NCBI GenBank assembly: GCA_963693315.1 | Contig: OY856186.1 | Location: forward strand, 69,958,019 to 70,022,018 | Origin: Diogma glabrata | Lineage: Eukaryota > Arthropoda > Insecta > Diptera > Cylindrotomidae | Direction: 5' to 3' | DNA: 64,000 bases | In this document: piece by piece, positions 1-11,941 of the stretch | Layout of the letters: each line of letters opens with the position of its first letter | How positions within the stretch are numbered: the stretch's first letter is position 1 | Program-made: the position numbers and the translations under genes | The notes under the pieces: model-generated | The model's input: the letters and a program-made list of their open reading frames with translations, nothing else | Told to the model about the DNA's origin: nothing | The model's database searches: none

Positions 1-103
1 CCTTACTCTAAAATCCACCAAATTAACAAAAAAGAGTTTTGTTTTGTTTTAAAGATAACATTTTTTAAAAACGTGCAACAATGTAAGCAAAAATTCACGG
101 TGT

Positions 104-256
104 ATGTTTTAACAGGCCAGTAAATTACTTTTCCAACGCACATAAAAACTGTCGATATTGATATTGGGTGAGCCGTTTTCTTGCAATTTTATTTCAAAGT
201 CACCGTAAGTTTGAATTTCCAGAAATATTGCGGACCACCCTATTCTCAAACTAAAT
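104..256. repeat. dispersed repeat, copy 1
   Basis: This stretch resembles 61727-61877 in the same orientation, for example around the shared words CCAGTAAATTAC/CCAGTCAATTAC and GAATTTCCAGAAAT/GTATTTCCAGAAAT. The two copies are clearly diverged. I could not assign the family. It is probably an old transposon fragment. Confidence 0.5.
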
Positions 257-1364
257 ACTTTAAAATATTTCTAAAACCACACGTATTTTTTATTGCATCA
301 ATAATACTTGTATGCCAAGAATGAAGTCGTTCAAAAATCGATCATTTGTGTCGTCCAGAACACGAATTTCGTCTGTGGTAAATATTCTCAATAACTATAC
401 ATAACAACGTAAAACTTATTCATTAATGCATTAATCGTTCAAAGTATGTACATCAACATCGATAAATCTGCATGTACGTATTTATAAAACAGTACAATGT
501 TCAAGGACGCTTTTAACAACTTAATAAATTATATTGATGAATTGAGATTTAAAATCACAAATTAAAATCGTTTTTATTGCCTCGTATCAGTTTGTTATTG
601 ATAATAATGTAAGACTTATGTGATTGTTTAAATATACAAAAAGTAACCAATTAGAGAGAAAGATATCATTTAAAGTCACGATTATGGTATTGGGAACATG
701 GCGCCTTTTTTAACAAATGATTCATAAAGGTTTCATAAAGGTTTGTGTGATTTGACATGAAAACGATATATAATCGAGAAAACGAGTGTAAGAATAAGTT
801 TGAGAAATTGAGATATGATGCATTTGATTTTATTTGATCATCGTGGATTTCGATATTATATATACATATTATATTTGAATTTGTATGATATAATCGAATC
901 TTTAACTTTTATTCGAGAACCCAACTAGATTCAATCCCATAAAAAAATTAATTTTTCAAAACCTATTATAAAATGTACATAATATGTTCAATTGTTCATA
1001 TTCCAGCATGTTAGTTCTACTGTTTTACAGTATAAATTATAATGCCTCAGAGTAATTTATTACAAATTGATAAAGATTATTTGATCATAATTTTTAAATT
1101 TATTATCATATTATAACAAATCTTATCTTTAAGTTCAAATTATTGAACTATTTTAGTAATAGTAGTAAGTCCATATAAATATAATAATTTCTTGTGGTTG
1201 TTTTTAACCGAAACCAAGTTTTTATTATAGATAAAATTTAAAAATATTTGTTGTAGTTTTACCTGTCCATATCTCATTTTTATTTCCTTTAAATGTTTAT
1301 AGTTGCTCAAGCAACTCTCATGACAACTCGTTCGTAAAAGAAAGCCAAACATATTTTTTTTTTA
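257..1364. other. AT-rich non-coding stretch
   Basis: I see no gene, exon or clear repeat here. The sequence is low-complexity AT-rich DNA, probably intron or upstream flank of the sulfotransferase gene. No upstream sulfotransferase exon could be found between positions 1 and 4463. Confidence 0.4.
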
Positions 1365-2890
1365 AAATAAAAAGTGTTATGTAATAGGGTTTAGAATATG
1401 TGTCACAACAACACAAATACCTTTTAAGACCTAGGTCCCACAACAACTAGCGTTCTAAGGGGTTGATAAACGCTTTTTTTAAACCTCTGCGGGTTGAAGC
1501 CACCTGAGACTAAGGGTTCCAGCAAACTATTCCATTTGTATGCAGTTCGGACAAAGAAGTCTTTCTGCGATCTGCCAGTATGACAGCGCGGGATCTCGAC
1601 CGTTTCACTGGTTGCGGTAGCCGATTGCCGAGTGGAACGGGGGTAAGAACAAGCTTGAGGCATGATGCAGCTGATATCATCTGAGCACTGTTGATGACGA
1701 TATTTGTAAAAAACAACGAGGTCAGCAACAGTGCGACGATGTTGTAGGGAATCAAGCTTTGATGTCAAAGCTCGATCACCCACAATTCGTATAGCCCGCT
1801 TTTGAAACGAGCCCAAGAGGGCCAAGATGGAAACAGAAGCAGCACCCCAAACTTGACAACAATACTCCATACAGGGACGAATATAGGACTTATAAACATG
1901 GAGCAACTGGTATGGAGTGAAAAATTTTGTGCATCTATTTAGGAGGCTGAGTTTTTTAAATGCGCTTCATTTGAAACTGTAAACCCAATAAACGAATGTT
2001 TTTACATTCACCTATTGGTTCATCACACATACTGAATAAAATATCTTTGGGAAACTCGGTCTTTGATCTGGAAACAATCAACAGCTGTGTTTTGGTAGAG
2101 TTGAAAATGACCAGGCTTTGGCCCCAATCGGCGACTTTCTTTAGGTCTTTAGTCACGTTCATCGCAGCGTCTCTCCGAGCGGGAATAATTCGTTTGTGCA
2201 TTTTACCTTTTGAAGGAAGGGGCTCGAACGACTTGTGCAGAGTACTATCATCTGCAAAACTATTTATTGGGTTGCTGGGGATTTTCAACAATTCGTTGAT
2301 ATAAATCAAAAATAGGGTTAGGGACAATACTGAGCCTTGCGGTACACCAGCGTTAATTAGTTTAGACTCAGAAGAAAATACGTCTAAGGAGACCAAAATG
2401 TATCGGTTGGATAGAAAATTTTGAATCAGCTTCACAACATTGGGATGAAAACCATACGCAACGAGCTTGTTGATTAAGTTGGCATGCCAGACTCGATCGA
2501 ATGCCTTGGAGATGTCTAAAGCGATAACGTATGTTTCACCACCTTTATCAAGTATGCTGTTCCAACAATGCGCTACATAGTTTAATAGATCGGTAGTTGA
2601 TCTTTTGTTTCGAAAACCGTATTGGCTGTCGGATATTAAATGATTTTCTTCCAGAAATGTTGAAATGTGTGTATTAATATAATGCTCGTAGACTTTGGAT
2701 AGGACCGATAGTATAGCTATTGGCCTATAATTTGAGATATCGGATTTTGTTCCCTTTTTGGGGACGGGCTGGACGTTTGCCAACTTCCAGCACGAGGGAA
2801 ATATACCAGATTTGTAGGATTGGTAGAATATTTTAGTCAAAGTTGGTGGAAGTTTGTAACGACGGACTATTTTCAATTTTTGCTTTGAAA
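1365..2890 (-). pseudogene. 5'-truncated antisense LINE, reverse transcriptase (family B, copy 1)
   Basis: On the minus strand, 2876-1956 encodes a non-LTR retrotransposon reverse transcriptase. It shows NYRPIAIL, QYGFRNKRSTTDLL, ALDISKAFDRVWH, GVPQGSVLS and the catalytic FADD motif. 1906-1424 carries the C-terminal part (YIRPCMEYCCQVWGAA). A second copy of the family lies at 45970-48322 and shares most residues. Compared with that copy, this one lacks the segment between RLLG and the LHVYKSYIRP block, so the two reading frames are no longer joined. It also lacks everything upstream of the RT fingers, including the endonuclease, so it is a dead 5'-truncated copy. The clade looks CR1/Jockey-like. 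It lies in antisense orientation in sequence upstream of a sulfotransferase exon. Confidence 0.85.
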
Positions 2891-3357
2891 TAATAGTATT
2901 TAAATTTATTAATTTGTTCTCTTTATTTGTGGTAAACGTAGCTACATTTTTTGGTACTACTGTTGACGGTTTAAGTTACGTCATTCGTATTAATAAAACA
3001 TGTTTTATTATTGATTGTTTAATTTGGAAAAAAAGTAGAATTGATGTTTGTATTAGTGAAAATTGATTAGAAAAAGAGACAAAGTTTAATGAGATGTGTA
3101 TAAATCAGTGTTTCGAACCCAGAAAAATTTGGGTGCAGGTTCAGGTTCGGGTTCAATACATTAAAATTTAGTGGGTTCGGTTCGGGTTTGGGTTTGGGTT
3201 CAAATTTATTACAAAGAAAAAACAATTTTTTCGAATTTTTTTTATGAATTCATTTTTTTTTTATGTTACATTAATTATCATTGCAGCCAATTTTTTAAAA
3301 GTAGTTCATGTCTTCAGTATTCCATAGTAGTCGTTGTCTACCTCGCAGTCGCCCACT
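2891..3357. other. non-coding stretch with GGTTCGGGTT-rich patch
   Basis: No gene is visible. Positions 3115-3205 contain loose repeats of GGTTCGGGTT/GGGTTTGGGTT. They are irregular and short, so I do not call them telomeric. Confidence 0.35.
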
Positions 3358-3411
3358 AAAAAAATAATTTTTATTACGTTAGTACCCCAACGTAATAAAA
3401 ATTATTTTTTT
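3358..3411. repeat. perfect short hairpin
   Basis: Two arms of about 22-23 bp, reading AAATAATTTTTATTACGTT and its reverse complement, flank an 8-nt loop AGTACCCC. It could be a solo palindromic MITE core or simply a strong cruciform. Confidence 0.7.
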
Positions 3412-4463
3412 ATTCGTTTTCGAGATTTATCTGTGGCTAAACCGATCTAATTTTTTGCGTGTATAAATGAAAAAAGAAAAACGAACATGTTAATTTTTGG
3501 CCGGTCTAGCTCCATGCTCTATTTCTACCCGACTAAAACAACATCACGATGAGCTCTTAATTTTACTCTACCAACACATCGCAAAAGAGTCTATCTTTTC
3601 TTGCATCTTGAGATAATATCATTTATTTGATTCTTCCGGTTGTTTTCTATGAATTATGGCTTAATCTATTTTATTTGTTCTGCTTATTGAAATTTTGTCT
3701 GTCTGTACCATACAGACAAACTTTTAAGTTATGATTTTTTTCTTTATATCAGTACACTTCGGTCTGATGCCTGTATCATTCATCAAAGTTGCTACTCACA
3801 AGTCAAAAATTAAGTTTTATTCTATTATCAATTATGCGCAACAACACAACGAATTAACGAAAACAAATTACAAAAACCCAACAAGAGAGAATCTTAGTAA
3901 TCATGATCGTAGACAGGTTTTAAAATTTATTTATTAGTCACACCATACAAACAACGAACATTGCAATGCTTTCCATAAATACCTTTGGTTTTTTATATGT
4001 TTTGTGAGAAACTTTTTGCTCTCTTTAGACTCAAAAGTTTTAGATCAAACTATATAGAATAATAGTAATACACTGTTTGAATTGCATATATTTTCCCATA
4101 AAGTGTTACACATAGAGGGAGTGATTAAATTTCTGTACGCTGACTCCAATATTGTTAACCAGTATTCTATGTTAGTTTGAAATGAAAAAAGGGAGATCTG
4201 TGGCTCTGCATAACGTGAGCGACTGTATGTTTGCATATGGGCTTAATTCTCAACTTTTTACTGAAATAATATTTTTGATTTGTTAAAACTAAATGATTGA
4301 TTCGCCGTATTGTACTTTAAAAAATTATGTTTACTTTGAAAATTGTTGTCGTATGACTTGAATAATGTTCTGTGAAATCGAACGATTTATGCATTTTATA
4401 TAATCGAAAATAATAAATAATTTGTTTTATTTATAATAATTTCAATTATAATTTGTTTTGCAG
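3412..4463. other. intron-like AT-rich sequence before sulfotransferase exon
   Basis: No coding sequence is supported. The stretch ends in the acceptor TTGTTTTGCAG at 4453-4463, directly before the sulfotransferase exon, so at least its right part is intronic. Confidence 0.4.
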
Positions 4464-4567
4464 GTGGCATGTACTAATTGGAAACGTGTTTTGATGATGA
4501 TGACCGATCAATGGAATGGTACTGATGTCTTACTAATACCAGCACAACTAGCCCATTCACCAGGAAT
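4464..4567 (+). CDS. sulfotransferase exon with 5'-PAPS-binding motif
   Basis: The exon is bounded by the acceptor TTTTGCAG and the donor GTAAGT. It translates as [11 protein letters not shown] followed by the family's spacer up to HSPGM. It ends in phase 2. The family normally has PK directly before VACTNWKR, which would be at the end of the preceding exon. Confidence 0.9.
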
Positions 4568-7500
4568 GTAAGTGTTTTATGACAAACTTTTTAACTAGGT
4601 CAGTAGCATGGAGGATGTTAATTTGTTTTTGTTGATTTGTAATTTTTTTTTCATTTTTGATGTACGATTGTGACAAGCTATTGACAAATGAGTTCTGCTA
4701 TTGACATATGAGTTAACGTAAGAATTCACATACCACTGTTATCACTAGTCAAGATAATATAAAGGGTGTTGGCGGATTCAATTACGTGGATAATATATTA
4801 AAATTTCATCAAAATCCCATGCGTTTTTGGCACGATACCATCCACAACCAGAAACTCCTTTTTTTGGCTATTTAGCTAGAGGATAGATAGATAAGTTAGA
4901 AAGGGTTGGACAGGTTGGACGAGGTAGAACTTGTTCTGGCACGCAAACTCTACGGTTCATAGCGCCGTGTCCATGTTTGTTCTCATAACAACTATTCCAC
5001 AAACCTTTCGGTAAGTTTAATGAAATCTAAAACAAATTGTATTGGCGACAGTTTGATTGTGCTATTCTCTAAAGTGACAGAGCCAAAAACCCTAGCTCTA
5101 ACACTAGAAAAGGATTGGTATCAGTGGCGGATTATCATTCAAGCTTATGAGGCAACCGCACCAGGGCCCGCGATTCAGGGGCCCCTTTCAAAGCAAAAGC
5201 CAAAAAGAAATAAATCAAGACAAATAATTAAAAAATTTTATTGCGTCCCAAATTTCATTTTCAATAGAAAGAATCAGTAAACCGTTCAAACGATAATTAC
5301 TCATAGTATGTGACGCTCACTCAATTCGACTATTGTTTACGGTTTCACTGAAAGAAAAAATTTGGTCACTATAACCTCTTTTTTTATGTTGTCAAAGTCG
5401 GTTGTCTTTTCTTCAAAACCGCATTTGAAGAAACAACAACCGAATTTGAGGTTATTGTGACAAAAAACATTCAGTTAGCACAAAAGCGTTTGTTTGTAGT
5501 GACCGAATTTTTTCTTTCAGTGTTGAAAACTAGATGAAACAGAATTGAAAAACTGAACAACAGAAAAACCAAATGATTTTCAGGAATTTTTTTGTCGAGG
5601 ATAATTAAGAAATATTAGGATCGGGTTTTTATTTTATTCAGTATATATTCGATATAGTTTTCATAAATTTTACTGAAAAATATTAAATAGTATAAAAGTT
5701 ATCTCCTTCGAAAGATCGAGATAAAATTGAAAACCCGGATTCAATTAATAAAATGACTTGGTCATTTTGTAAAATTTTACACATATTTTCGAAGGTATAA
5801 TCTTTAACCAAAAACAAAATAATTTAATTTTTTTTGTTATCCATTACAGTGGGTTACCCCCTTAAGTTAGATTTTTGTAATCCTCGATTCACAAAATTAA
5901 ACTTGGTAAGTACACTTTTCCAGGGGACAAGCATCAAAATATTTTCGAATCGACATAGTTTTTTCCTCAGCAAGGAATGATTTTGAAACAAGTACCACTT
6001 TTAAATAACAAGAATTTAAAGCATGAACTGATTGGTATCTGGGCGACCATCTCGTTCCAGTTGCTTTCTTTAGCATGTATTCGTTATTTTCGGTTAATTG
6101 TTCGTGTAATCGGTTTCATCAAAAAGCTGAATATACGAAAAATCCATAAAGTTTTTCGATCTTGAAACACTATTTTACCTACTAAATTCAACGAATGCGC
6201 AAAGCAAGATACATAAATTTTTGTTGCATTTATTTGACGAATTAAACTCTGTAGGTCACCATAAATTCCTGTCATATTGTAAACGTTGTCATATGACTAG
6301 GTAGCCTCTACAATTATCAATGTTTATTTCATTTTCTTCGTGGAATTTCATAACGATATGATATCAACAAGATTCTTCGATGTATGACTTTATGAATGAT
6401 TGATTCCCATAGTTTAGTTGACACTGTGATGTTGAATCCAATTGAGTTGCGTCAATGCGATGTCATTAAATTTAATGACAGGACGACCTTGATGAAATAA
6501 CATTATCGTTGATAAGCCAACAATTCCAAATTCAGCATGCAAAGAATGATATTTTAGAGAGTTTACAGCAGCTATTCGTAGATCTGAGAACTGTCTGGTA
6601 ATTGCATTAAAATGTTCTGTAACCATAGCGCATGTGTTGTAAAACGGTTAAAACCTCCTTCAACTAATAATATTTGTAATGTTCCATTTCCAGCATTTCT
6701 AACGTATTCAATTTTTATTTGCTTTTTTATTGGAATTTCACTTTTTCCTTCTTTGCTAATGATATATCGTTTTTATAACAAAGTTTATCAGTTTCATGAG
6801 TTATGATATAAATTTTGCAACAGGAAATCACTTATTATATGCAACCTATGTGGACCACCATTTATTTGATAATTAAAACATTGGTTCGGAAATGGCGTTG
6901 TTTTTTTACATTTTATTTCATATATTTAATTCATTGTAGATAGATAAATAAAACAATCAAATTAATCAAAAAACAAAAGAGAAAATACTTTGTGACATGT
7001 GGCTTGTGACATGTCAAAACCAGAAGTGAAGTACATGAAAATCAAGATGGTGAACTGCCATATTTATGTAAAGGCGCATTCACCCTTTTGATCGTTCGGT
7101 CGTGGCGATCGATTTGAAGGAATGAAATGAATCGTTCACAAATGATATTACTTTTAAAGACAACTGGGTGGTTATTTTGTAGCGTAATCTCACTAGGTGA
7201 GATAAAAAGTGAGATAAAATATTTGTCTTTGATCGATTATATTAGATAAAAGAAATCATTTAAACATAATTTTTTTATCTCACTATTTATCTCACCTAGT
7301 GAGATAACGCTACAAAATAACCACCCTGGTCTGTATGACTGAGTGGAATCACACCAAACGAATAATATCAAGATTTCATGCTTTCTGAAACAATTCGATC
7401 TCCACAAATTGTGCTTGAAAGATACGAAGCTCTTCCTAAAAATGTGGTAAATAATAAAAAAAAATTCATTTGGCAATGTTACATGAAAAGAATCTACCTT

Positions 7501-10500
7501 TTGCTTTATCAGCCAAACGTGAAATATGTTCTTCCAAAAAAGCGTCCTATTTAGTCAATATTGTGTTTTGATGCTAAAATTTCTTCGTGGTCACGTTAAT
7601 CAAGTCCTCGTGATGCTAGCAGTTTCACAATCTTCACATCACGCAATAAAATTTTTTTCTAATCTCAATTTCAAATTCAATTAAATTATTGAACAATTTT
7701 TGGAAATTCAATTAATTTTTTATACGCATTTTATATGTAAAATCGTTCCTCATGTGATACTTAGACGCTTCATGCAGTGAATTGCCTTGTGATGAATTAT
7801 ACCAATTTTTGAATTCATTTAATGAAAATGTTTGCGATTTTCTAAAAACTGCTAGCTGACGGTAATAGATTAGCAAATCTCGTTTAATTTTTTTACCATT
7901 TGGCAGTTTTCTATTAAAATGACACTCAATGAATTTTCGGTTGTAATACCACAAGTCATTGAAATTTTTTCGAAAATTTTTTGATTTTACGAATTAAATT
8001 ATTTAGCAACACTGCGAATGAAAGCGCACAATAAACCACGAGTCCGAAGGACGAGTGGTTTAAGTAGTGGTTTGATTGAGCAGTGTTGCTTAAAAATAAT
8101 TTAATGAGTAAAATTGAAAAATTTTAGACAAAAATTTCAATGAAGAGTGGTATTTAATGAGATAATTTTTTTTAAATTATAATTTTATCTAAAAGTTAAT
8201 AATTATTAGTTTCTAAATAAAGTTTTTTCTACAAATTATTCAGCTTATAAAAAATTATGTAAAATTGCAAATAATAAAAATGTGCGTTTTCATTCATGAT
8301 TGCTTGTTTATGTTTATTTGTCAAACATAAATTACAAATTTATAGCATTTATGCGCCTACTAAGATAAAATTATATTTCATTTTGTTAGAAGAAAAAATG
8401 ACAACAAAGAATTTTCATAACGACAAAGCAAAATTATCGACGACAAGAAGAATTGCCGACAGTAAAAACAAAGCCTACTGTTTAAATACCATAGTTTGTA
8501 TGAATGAAAAATAAAATATCTGACAGCAAAAAAAAATTATCGATCATATTTTCCAGAATTATTTGTTCCATCTATATTTCGACACGCACGATGCCGATAA
8601 AAAACGACAATTTGAAACTACATACTTCGATATGATATTAAATGTTTTGACGGTATATTTAATACAGTTACCCTTCCTAATCCAAATATATTGTAAAATT
8701 GTTTGATATAATGCTATTGACCAAATACCTGCATCATTTGAATAAACAGTTGGAATCGTTTCCTTGAGTATCTAAAAACTCACAACATTCATCAATAGTG
8801 CTTTCTGATTCACTTCAAATTTCAGCAACATAGGTCTTTGATGTTGATGGCACCACAAGAGTGCAACTTCAGAAAAATACGTTTTATTGTGATATTTATC
8901 TTTTTAAATTGTCGAACCGGCAATGGATGATTTGCTATTGTTTTCGTTTGCTGCGTTTTCTGCTTGAAAAATTTTTGTTAATTTTGATTGTTGCGTTCTT
9001 TTTCTGCTTTTAATTTTCGAATTTCACCACCCCTTTCATATGTTCTATCCATTTTTTTGAAATAAAACTTTTATTTTCACTACTGAAAAAATCATTACTG
9101 ATTAAATCAAAGCCAGTTTTACACAACCATTAGTTATTATATGTCAAAAATTGTTATTATAGGTCAACAGAGGAATGGGTGTATTTAAAGATAGAACATT
9201 TCAAATTGATCGTTCGTTAAAATTTCGTTAAATAAAATTAAAAAAATTTTAATTAAGGGTCTTCAAAAATAATTCGCAACAGGGCCTCTCAAATCGTTAA
9301 TCCGCCACTGATGGGTATACACACAAAAGTACTCAAAGTCCTCCTCCTCTTCAAGACAACACCCACACAGGACTTTCACTAAGTCCCATGGTAAAAGGGT
9401 GTTTATTTAGATTACCATGTCCTGTAGAGACACCGACCAAAGTGCTGAGAGTTTTCCTCTTCACATTTAGAAGAAAATTAACATTTTTTCTGAAATGCTT
9501 ATAAACATCTTATACTTTGCCTGTCTGTTGATGACGCATTCCACAAGGCATTCTTCTTGAGGTCAGCATCAACCTTTAATAGTGATAAGGCAAACGTTTT
9601 GGATAACCCTAAGGCAGGTTCTGTACCTGAATATTTAATGTTCGCTCTAGCCCTTGGAAATTCATTCTCTTTTTTGTTGCCTGGAATGTCACTATGATAT
9701 AACCCACCGCAATGTGATATTCTTGAGTTGCGCTATGCTACAAAGGTTTTTCCTACACCCATTAAAGAGTTTGGAAGAAGCCAACGGGTTTACCAGCGTT
9801 TGGTTATCCGAACAGATGCAGATTTTTTTCCCTTGCCGACCCAGACGAGTTATTACATGCGTGCATTCATTGCTAGCATACATTACATCATTACTGTGTA
9901 TATCTAAAGGATAGTTTTGGGAATAAGACCCCAATAACGACTGAAAGGTAGAGGGTAGTTCAAAACAAAAGATAAAATAAAATTTGGGTAAGATTTTTTT
10001 TCCGATAGATTGCATTACTTCACACAATTGAAAATTGTGGTCAAGTAAAAAATAAAAATATGTATATAAGCTATTGTGAATACAGAAATGATCAAAGAGG
10101 TAAAACAAATTTTATCAAAATAAAATAAAGCCATTGTTTTAATTTTACAATCCAGAGATCGAACCAAAAAGGAAGCAGTCGTAAATCAATATGTAAATTG
10201 TAACTTAAGAAGAGTCTGTGTTTAAGATTTATTTCTTTACATGCTTATTAAATCTGAGAGTAAATTTTAGTAAGGATTCGCAGACCGCTTTGTTTTACCA
10301 CACTGAAATTCTAATTTTATTTTCGTAATCATGAATCTACACTGAAAAAACATGTTCTATTTCCTTCCAATCGAAATGCAGTTGTCTCAACCTCACCGTG
10401 CGGGCAGATATGGCGAATAGAACTACGAAATTGTTTAACAACTGTATAGTTACAGAACGATGTAGAGAGTAGAGACAATCACACGTAATATTTATATGAA

Positions 10501-11941
10501 AATACTTTAATTTTAAAATCAAAAATTCATGATATAAGGCCAAAGAAAATTTTTAATTAACTTTATTCAACTAATGCTATATTGGACATAACACTTTATA
10601 GACTAAGAGCCCGCGACGGCCAGACCTTCGTTATTTTATAAAAGCTGAAAGTTTCTCTGCGCATACCCCCTACTGAGGTAGGAACGATAAGCGACATATG
10701 AAGTTTGAATTATGGTGGCTTTGGCAGAGAGCAGGTAACAAAGGGGCCTTCAAAGTTTCGTGAAAGTATAAAAGGTAATTTTTTTATATATTCTTTGGGG
10801 TAGTATTAGAAGTCACGTCACCCATTGCCAGACACTTACTACCGTGGTAACCCCCTGCCAGACACCCTTAAACTTTATCAATTTGTTAAAGTTTAAGGGT
10901 GTCTGGCAGAGGGTTACCACGATAGTAAATGTCTGGCAATGGGTGACATGACTTCGAATACTATCCCGAAGAATATATAAAATAAAATTACCTTTTATAC
11001 TTTCACGAAACTTTGGAGGCCCCTTTGCTACCTGCTCCCTGCCAAAGCCACCATGATCCAAACTTCATATGTCGCTAATCGTTCCTACCTCAGTAGGGGG
11101 TATGCGCAGAAAAACTTTCAGCTTTTATAGAATAACGAAGGTCTGGCCGTCGCGGGCTCTCGGTCTATTACATTTTAAATAAACCTCATTTTGTTGTCAG
11201 GAAAATGTTATCGTCTAGTTGTCCCAATCACGATGAAATTGTTTGCAAATGTTTTTTCTTTGTTTGAAAAATAAACTGCCAACTTCGAGATGAGGTCCTT
11301 ACTTTAAATTTTTTTCAGTTTTTACATTAATAAACTAAACTTTTTTTCTTTTCAGGTTTTTGAAATTTTCAGAAGTTTCATCAGATGAAAAGGATGAAAT
11401 TCTTGCAAACTATACAAAATTTGTAATTGTTCGACATCCATTTGAACGATTGCTATCCGCCTTTCGAAATAAATTAGAAGGAACATTACCTAGTTCACGA
11501 TATTTTCAAGAACGGATTGGTAAACAAATAATAAAACAGTTTAGAACAAATCCCTCAAATGAGTCTCTCTTAAATGGACATGACGTTACATTTAGCGAAT
11601 TTGTACAATATTTATTAACACCCGATATTAATTTAAACAAAACATTTAACGAACACTGGAAACCTATATCAGATCTATGTAGTCCATGTGTTATCAAATA
11701 TAATATTATAGGAAAATATGAAACATTAATTGATGATTCAGCACTTGCGTTAAATACAATAGATGTTGAAAATATAACATTCCCGGCTGGACAGAAAACG
11801 TCTGGCACATCTGAATTAATGGGAAAGTATTTTGATCCATTTCCAATGAAAATTACTCGAAATTTATATAAGCTATATGAACAAGATTTTAAGTTATTTG
11901 GTTATACATTAGAGGATGTATTTGGCTTAGAATTAGCATAA
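4464..11941 (+). CDS. carbohydrate sulfotransferase, HNK-1/chondroitin 4-O-sulfotransferase family (3' part)
   Basis: Two exons splice in phase: 4464-4567 (104 nt) and 11356-11941 (586 nt), joined across ATG so that PG-M-FLKF reads through. Exon 1 carries [10 protein letters not shown], the 5'-phosphosulfate-binding region of the family's PAPS site. Exon 2 carries [18 protein letters not shown], the 3'-phosphate-binding region. The protein ends at FGLELA. Members are type II Golgi membrane enzymes that move sulfate from PAPS to glycan chains. The membrane anchor and the start codon lie in exons left of 4464 that I could not find, so the model is partial at the 5' end. The intron is 6788 nt and contains a hAT element, LINE pieces and a foldback element. 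The acceptor substrate (chondroitin, dermatan or HNK-1 glycan) cannot be told from this fragment. Confidence 0.9.
4568..4880. other. sulfotransferase intron, left end
   Basis: AT-rich intron sequence after the donor GTAAGT. No element is recognised before the LINE remnant that starts near 4880. Confidence 0.4.
4880..5121 (-). pseudogene. 3' end of R1/I-like LINE, left of the hAT insertion
   Basis: Read on the minus strand, this gives decayed text with short runs such as LELGFLALS and FVE-like words. These could be the end of a LINE RNase H region. It would continue the fragment at 9319-10010 if the hAT element at 5122-9310 is removed. The assignment rests on position and weak similarity only. 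Confidence 0.4.
5346..5522. mobile_element. MITE with CACTGAAAG terminal inverted repeats
   Basis: The left end CACTGAAAGAAAAAATTTGG and the reverse complement of the right end (CACTGAAAGAAAAAATTCGG) match over about 26 bp. The element is 177 bp long with no coding capacity. It is nested in the hAT element, so it is younger than that element. No clear target duplication was seen. Confidence 0.75.
6084..6626 (-). pseudogene. hAT transposase fragment (core)
   Basis: The minus-strand stretch 6275-6084 encodes [24 protein letters not shown], given here only in part as [13 protein letters not shown]. This is the signature before the catalytic core in ZMYM1-like hAT transposases. 6626-6414 continues the protein with weaker similarity. 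The frames are separated by stops. Confidence 0.7.
7167..7325. mobile_element. 159-bp MITE with about 53-bp terminal inverted repeats
   Basis: The left arm starts GGTGGTTATTTTGTAGCG and the right arm is its reverse complement, continuing through TAATCTCACTAGGTGAGATA. It is flanked by the trinucleotide CTG on both sides (7164-7166 and 7326-7328), a possible 3-bp target duplication. It has no coding capacity and is nested within the hAT element. Confidence 0.85.
7712..7954 (-). pseudogene. hAT transposase N-terminal fragment
   Basis: The 80-codon minus-strand reading frame has [17 protein letters not shown] and later [18 protein letters not shown]. This is the order seen in the N-terminal region of ZMYM1/TTF-type hAT proteins (RxLxNG...NW...HE.S..H). 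The zinc-binding cysteines expected between the blocks are not visible. Confidence 0.65.
9319..10010 (-). pseudogene. R1/I-like LINE fragment, RNase H region
   Basis: On the minus strand an RNase H-like segment reads [17 protein letters not shown] and ends in NITLRWV, the pattern of the RNase H domain in R1- and I-clade LINEs (CSDSQ...L.WVPGH). After a stop, text resembling [11 protein letters not shown] continues. Many stops show it is dead. It was split by the hAT element, whose right target-site copy begins this fragment's left edge. Confidence 0.7.
10011..10598. other. sulfotransferase intron, AT-rich
   Basis: No gene or clear repeat was recognised. It ends in TTA (10596-10598) next to the foldback element. 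Confidence 0.35.
10599..11167. mobile_element. 569-bp near-perfect foldback element
   Basis: The left arm (10599-10877) starts TAGACTAAGAGCCCGCGACG. The right arm (10888-11167) is its reverse complement with a few mismatches. Only about ten bases, around ATCAATTTGTT, separate the arms. Within each arm lie GACACTTACTACCGTGG-type words and a run of AACCCCCTGCCAGACACC. TTA flanks both ends, which would fit a 3-bp target duplication, as in PIF/Harbinger-type MITEs, but the superfamily is not proved. It lies in the sulfotransferase intron, 188 bp before the last exon. Confidence 0.9.
11356..11941 (+). CDS. sulfotransferase last exon
   Basis: The acceptor TTTCTTTTCAG precedes the exon. It contains [20 protein letters not shown], then cysteines in [18 protein letters not shown], a block typical of the Sulfotransfer_2 family, and terminates with TAA at 11939-11941. 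Confidence 0.93.

Larger units (their letters stand above)
5122..9310 (-). mobile_element. hAT transposon, decayed, with 8-bp target duplication
   Basis: The ends are inverted: the left starts CAGTGGCGGATTA and the right, reverse-complemented, starts with the same 13 bases. Flanking octamers ATTGGTAT (5114-5121) and ATGGGTAT (9311-9318) match at 7 of 8 positions, the target-site size expected of hAT elements. Inside, minus-strand fragments resemble the ZMYM1-like hAT transposase group: 7954-7712 has [12 protein letters not shown] and, further on, NWYNSS and LHEASKYH, while 6275-6084 has [13 protein letters not shown]. These lie in N-to-C order but are broken by stops and by inserted MITEs, so the transposase is dead. 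The element sits in the sulfotransferase intron, inside an older LINE. Confidence 0.85.

Noticed and set aside
3115..3205. GGTTCGGGTT/GGGTTTGGGTT run as an interstitial telomere
   Set aside because: Irregular, short and unlike the common insect TTAGG unit.
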